NCBI GenBank assembly: GCA_028291405.1
Contig: JAQGID010000265.1
Location: 62,001 to 126,000 of the forward strand
DNA: 64,000 bases
Source of the DNA: Rhodospirillales bacterium
GTDB taxonomy: Bacteria > Pseudomonadota > Alphaproteobacteria > ATCC43930 > CGMCC-115725
Reading direction: 5' to 3'
Shown here one piece after another: positions 60,692 to 64,000 of this stretch. Made by a program: the position numbers and the translations under genes. Under the pieces are notes generated by a model. It did not search any database. It was not told the DNA's origin and saw only the letters and a program-made list of their open reading frames with translations. How positions within the stretch are numbered: position 1 is the first letter of the stretch; each line of letters begins with the position of its first letter.

Positions 60692-60806
60692 GACGCACCT
60701 CGCAGCATAGGCGACGACCCCGCAGCGTGCCAATTGCCCGTAGTCTATACCGGCGATACCATCCTGCCGATCACAAGAAGATGATTCCCGCGGGAGGAGA
60801 CGGCAG

Positions 60807-62117
60807 ATGGCGGACGCGAGGGACGATATCCGGCGACAGGCCGAGCTGTTGACGCGCACGGGGCCGGGTACGCCGGCCGGCGAGCTGCTGCGGCGCTATT
60901 GGCAGCCGGTCGCCTTCGCCAAGGATCTGCCGGACGGCGGCCCGCCGCGGCCGGTCCGCATCATGGGCGAGGATCTCGTCCTGTTCCGTGACGACCGCGG
61001 CCGGGCCGGGCTGCTCGGCCTCAAATGCTCGCACCGCTGCGCCGATCTCAGCTATGGCAGGCTCGAGGACGGCGGGCTGCGCTGCGTCTATCACGGCTGG
61101 CTGTACGACGTCAGCGGCCGCTGCCTCGAGCAGCCGGGCGAGCCCGGCGGCGGCGCGCACCGCGACCAGGTGCGCCACTTGGCATATCCCTGCCTCGAGC
61201 GCGGTGGCGCCGTCTGGGCCTATATGGGGCCGGGTCAGCCGCCGCTCTTTCCCGAGTACCCGGCGCTCAGCGCGCCCGAGGCTTATCGGTTCGGCGGCCG
61301 CTGGTTCTCCGCCTGCAACTACCTGCAGGGCAATGAGGGCAACATCGACCCGGTTCACACTTCGTATCTGCACCGCTTCGACCTCGACCAGGTCGATCCC
61401 TATCAGCGCATCTCGACCAGTGTCTTCGGCGTCGACACGGCGCCGCGGCTCTCGATCGAGAACGCCCGCTTCGGAATCCGCCTCTTCACCGAGCGCAGCC
61501 TGCCGGCACAAGGCAAGAAGATACTCCGCGTTACCAATTTCGTGATGCCGAACGCCTGCGCCATCGGCGGCTACGAGACCGGTCTCGGCCGCGGCGGCTG
61601 CTCGATGTTCTGGCACGTGCCGATCGACGACACGCACCATTGGCGCTACGAGTTCACCTTTCACAGCAAGGCGAAGCTGCCGGTCCACCTGATCGTCGAC
61701 CAGCAGGGTAGCGAGCGCGACGAGAACGACATGCCCTACCGCAACGCCGCGAACCGCTATCGTCAGGACCGCGACGAGATGAGCCGCACCTTCATCGGCA
61801 TGGGCCACAATTTCCCCTCGCACGACCTCTTCGTCACCGAATCGCAAGGCGCGATCCACGACCACGGCGCCGAGCATCTCGTGACCTCGGACCTGGCGAT
61901 CGCCAGGGCGCGGCGACAGATCGCGGCGGCGATCCACGACGTCGAAGAGGGCAAGGATCCGCTGGGCGTTTTGCGCCATCCGGCGGACAACGATTTCCGC
62001 GACCTGCTGGTGCTGACTGAGGCGCTCGACACCGCCGTCGACCCCAGCGAATTCTGCCGCGAGCTGGCGCAGGAGAATATCTATGCGCTGAATCCCGAGA
62101 TTGCGGCAGCGGCGTAA
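60807..62117 (+). CDS. Rieske aromatic-ring oxygenase (phthalate 4,5-dioxygenase-like)
   Basis: A 436-aa oxygenase. The Rieske site is LKCSHRCADLSYGR near residue 73 and RCVYHGWLYD near 93. The iron site is NEGNIDPVHTSYLHR near 175-189, in the wording of the phthalate-dioxygenase group, which has no beta subunit. C-terminal motifs RDEMSRTFIGMGHNFPSHDLFVTE near 325 are also typical of that group. The ribosome site GGGAGGAG is good. It converges on an ABC importer (2-base gap) that could deliver its substrate. No reductase gene is adjacent. Confidence 0.94.
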   Translation: MADARDDIRRQAELLTRTGPGTPAGELLRRYWQPVAFAKDLPDGGPPRPVRIMGEDLVLFRDDRGRAGLLGLKCSHRCADLSYGRLEDGGLRCVYHGWLYDVSGRCLEQPGEPGGGAHRDQVRHLAYPCLERGGAVWAYMGPGQPPLFPEYPALSAPEAYRFGGRWFSACNYLQGNEGNIDPVHTSYLHRFDLDQVDPYQRISTSVFGVDTAPRLSIENARFGIRLFTERSLPAQGKKILRVTNFVMPNACAIGGYETGLGRGGCSMFWHVPIDDTHHWRYEFTFHSKAKLPVHLIVDQQGSERDENDMPYRNAANRYRQDRDEMSRTFIGMGHNFPSHDLFVTESQGAIHDHGAEHLVTSDLAIARARRQIAAAIHDVEEGKDPLGVLRHPADNDFRDLLVLTEALDTAVDPSEFCRELAQENIYALNPEIAAAA

Positions 62118-62119
62118 GC

Positions 62120-62884
62120 CTACCGCGTCAGCGTGCGCCAGCGCAGCAGGCGACGCTCTGCGATCAGCAGCGCCTGGTTGGTCAGGAAGCCGAGGCCGCC
62201 GAGGACGATGATGCCGGCGTAGAGCTCCGGACTACGGAACATGCGTTGCGCCATCAGAATATTGAAGCCGAGACCGGGCAGGGCGGCCTGCATCTCGGTG
62301 ACGACGGCGAGGATCAGCGCGATCGCGAGGCTGACGCGGATGCCGGCGAAGATGTCGGGCAGCGCTCCGGGGAACGCGATCTTCCAGAGGTACTCGAGCG
62401 CGCCCATGCCGTGCACCGCGGCGACCTCCTCGAGCCGCGGCTCGACGTTGGTGAAGCCGTGATAGCTGCCGAGCAGCACCGGCCAGACGGCGCCGAAGGC
62501 GATCACCGCGACGGTCATCTCGTTGCTGAGGCCGAAGAAGAGGATGGCCGGCGGGATCACTGCCGAGGCCGGCAGCGGCCGGAGGAACTCGAGCGTCGGC
62601 TCGAGATAGGCGCGGATCGGTCCCGAGCGCGCGATTGCCGCACCGAGCACGATGCCGAGCAGCGACGCCAGGACCCAGCCGTAGAACATCCGCAGGCAGG
62701 TCGCGGCGAGGGCGCTCCATAAGGTGCCGCGCGAGGCGCCGTCGATCAGCGCCGTGATCGTGCGCAGCGGCGATGGGAAGAAGACCGGCGAGAAGAGCCG
62801 CGCATCGGTGGCGAGCTGCCAGATCGCGATCAGCGCGGCGGCGAAGAGCAGCGCGAAGATGCGCAGGATCAGCGAGTGGCGCAT
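62120..62884 (-). CDS. ABC transporter permease (SsuC/TauC-like), second permease
   Basis: A 254-aa inner-membrane permease with six helices. It has the coupling loop EEVAAVHGMGALEYLWKIAFPGALPDI near residues 150-176 and an N-terminal FALLFAAALIAIWQLA helix. ATG 62884 overlaps the preceding permease stop as TGATG. Together with the next gene it makes a heterodimeric permease, unlike the single-permease importer at 31.7 kb. Confidence 0.93.
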   Translation of the reverse strand: MRHSLILRIFALLFAAALIAIWQLATDARLFSPVFFPSPLRTITALIDGASRGTLWSALAATCLRMFYGWVLASLLGIVLGAAIARSGPIRAYLEPTLEFLRPLPASAVIPPAILFFGLSNEMTVAVIAFGAVWPVLLGSYHGFTNVEPRLEEVAAVHGMGALEYLWKIAFPGALPDIFAGIRVSLAIALILAVVTEMQAALPGLGFNILMAQRMFRSPELYAGIIVLGGLGFLTNQALLIAERRLLRWRTLTR

Positions 62885-63642
62885 CACGCGACCCCCGCGA
62901 CCATGAACCGCCCGAGCCAAATCCGCTCGCCGGCGACGAGCAGCGCATTGAAGCCCCAGCCGACAATGCCGACCCAGATTAGCTCCGCCCACATCAGCTC
63001 CGGGTGTAGCGCCTGCGAGGCCGAGATCATGCCGTAGCCGAGGCCTTGCGGGTTGAGCACGATCTCGACCGTGACGGCGACGACCAGCGCGACGCCGGCG
63101 GCGACGCGGATGCCGACGCCGATCCGCGCCAGCGCCGCCGGCAGGACGATGCGCAGCATGCGCAAGGCCACCGGCATCTCCATCATGCGCCCGACCTCGA
63201 GCAGCCGTGGATCGATGCTGCGGATCGCGCTGACCGAGACGACCATCACCGGCCAGACGCAGGCGAAGGCGACGACCAGCACCTCCATCCGGAGGCCGAA
63301 GCCGAACAGCAGCAGGGCGAGCGGGATGAGCGCGACCGACGGAATCGGCCGCAGCGTCTCGAGCGTCGGCGAGACGATGGCGTCGACGATCGGCGAGAGG
63401 CCGAGCGGCAGGCTGATCAGGATGCCGATCGTCGTCCCGATGACCAGGCCGATGAGCGCGTTCTCAAAGGTCTGGAACGTCGCATAGAGCAGGCTGCCGT
63501 CGCTCAGCGCCTGCCAGCCGGCTCCCCCGATGTCGCTCGGCCGCGACATCGTGTCGTGCGGCAGCACGCCGGCGTGGGAGCCTAGCTCCCACAAGAGGAA
63601 GACGAGGAGGGGGATGACGGCTCCGCGCCAGCGTCCGGTCAT
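62884..63642 (-). CDS. ABC transporter permease (SsuC/TauC-like), first permease
   Basis: A 252-aa permease with six helices and the coupling loop LLEVGRMMEMPVALRMLRIVLPAALARI near residues 155-182. ATG 63642 is chosen. A TTG at 63663 overlaps the ATPase stop and would add 7 residues with tight coupling, which is a fair alternative. It is downstream of the ATPase gene on the same strand. Confidence 0.92.
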   Translation of the reverse strand: MTGRWRGAVIPLLVFLLWELGSHAGVLPHDTMSRPSDIGGAGWQALSDGSLLYATFQTFENALIGLVIGTTIGILISLPLGLSPIVDAIVSPTLETLRPIPSVALIPLALLLFGFGLRMEVLVVAFACVWPVMVVSVSAIRSIDPRLLEVGRMMEMPVALRMLRIVLPAALARIGVGIRVAAGVALVVAVTVEIVLNPQGLGYGMISASQALHPELMWAELIWVGIVGWGFNALLVAGERIWLGRFMVAGVA

Positions 63643-63659
63643 CTTAGCGAGCCGCCATC

Positions 63660-64000
63660 TCAATGATCCATCAGCAGGCCGAAGAGACGATGCCGATGCG
63701 CCAGGAAACGCGGATCCTCGCGTGTCGTCAGCTGGTTGCGCGGCCGCGGCAGATCGACCTCGCTCGACGAGGCGACGCGGCCGGGGTTGGCGGCCAATGC
63801 GACGACCCGGTCGCCGAGGTAGATCGCCTCCTCGAGGTCATGGGTGATGAAGACGACGGTGATCTGCTGCTCCAGCGCCAGCCGTGCGATCTCGTCCTGC
63901 AGCGCCTGCCGCGTCATCGCGTCGAGCGCGCCGAACGGCTCGTCCATCAGGAGAAGCTGCGGCTCGAGGGCGAGAGCCCGGGCGATCTGGACGCGCTGCT
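63660..64000 (-). CDS. ABC transporter ATP-binding protein (C-terminal part, cut by window edge)
   Basis: Only the last 113 residues lie in the window; the start lies beyond base 64000. The visible part begins [13 protein letters not shown], just after the signature motif. Walker [16 protein letters not shown] follows, then the switch His in [14 protein letters not shown]. The end [15 protein letters not shown] is typical of the nitrate/sulfonate/taurine importer ATPases. A substrate-binding protein gene is expected further upstream. Confidence 0.93.
   Translation of the reverse strand, partial: QRVQIARALALEPQLLLMDEPFGALDAMTRQALQDEIARLALEQQITVVFITHDLEEAIYLGDRVVALAANPGRVASSSEVDLPRPRNQLTTREDPRFLAHRHRLFGLLMDH

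Overview
The window is one continuous stretch of high-GC chromosome from an alphaproteobacterium, most likely in or near the Rhodospirillales. The evidence is its conserved gene neighbourhoods: purH / heparinase-like / rpe / rsmB with a DUF1674 gene alongside, ispH-thrB-rnhA, rpmI-rplT next to pheS-pheT, and a phaR / PHB-synthesis cluster of alphaproteobacterial type. I could not settle a genus. I found no rRNA, tRNA, insertion sequence, prophage or CRISPR array.

Layout. 1-5.6 kb: an exported Trp-rich FecR/DUF6600-type protein cut by the window edge, acetyl-CoA synthetase, a MaoC-like dehydratase and a MATE exporter. 5.6-11.9 kb: a LysR regulator, a Bcr/CflA exporter divergent from homospermidine synthase, a glycosyltransferase and a lone receiver protein. 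12-25.9 kb: housekeeping genes (purH, a polyprenyl-P sugar-1-P transferase, a heparinase-like protein, rpe, rsmB, a small SDH assembly factor, pheST, rplT-rpmI, rnhA-thrB-ispH). 26-37 kb: a CDGSH protein coupled to a lipoprotein, an ABHD18-like hydrolase, a two-subunit Rieske dioxygenase followed closely by dps, a divergent SsuABC-type importer, a flavoprotein, and small membrane and regulatory proteins. 37-43.2 kb: a PAS-GGDEF-EAL protein and the PHB cluster (phaR, a PhaE-like subunit, a compact PhaC-like synthase, phaA, phaB). 43.2-50.6 kb: a GST, gloB, a methyltransferase, a frameshifted branched-chain amino-acid-type binding protein, small lipoproteins, a MarR regulator, hydrolases and a PRC-barrel protein. 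50.7-55.4 kb: a four-gene ABC export system (ATPase, ABC-2 permease, GldG-like, DUF4340). 55.6-64 kb: an adenylate cyclase fused to a 2Fe-2S domain and membrane helices, an EamA transporter, two more Rieske oxygenases, an AbrB/VapC toxin-antitoxin pair, an exported glutathione peroxidase and a second SsuBC-type importer.

The most interesting signal is a pair of roughly 70-nt intergenic elements, at about 45.5 kb (+) and 48.8 kb (-). Each has a 5' hairpin, the identical single-stranded block TTTCCTCCCTAA and a near-identical intrinsic terminator. This is the architecture of the alphaproteobacterial MmgR/alpha-r8 (Rfam suhB) sRNA family, whose Sinorhizobium member limits PHB granule accumulation. 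Here the two copies lie 2-6 kb from a complete PHB cluster. The ribosome binding sites of phaB, acs, the broken binding protein and one Rieske oxygenase are complementary to the conserved block, although this partly reflects ordinary Shine-Dalgarno sequence. The PHB synthase gene itself appears to overlap its upstream partner out of frame by about 175 bases.

Together the genes suggest a metabolically flexible soil or water bacterium. It imports and oxygenates aromatic or related organic acids (three Rieske oxygenases, two importers), activates acetate (acs) and stores surplus carbon as PHB. It also handles oxidative and electrophile stress (Dps, glutathione peroxidase, GST, GloB).
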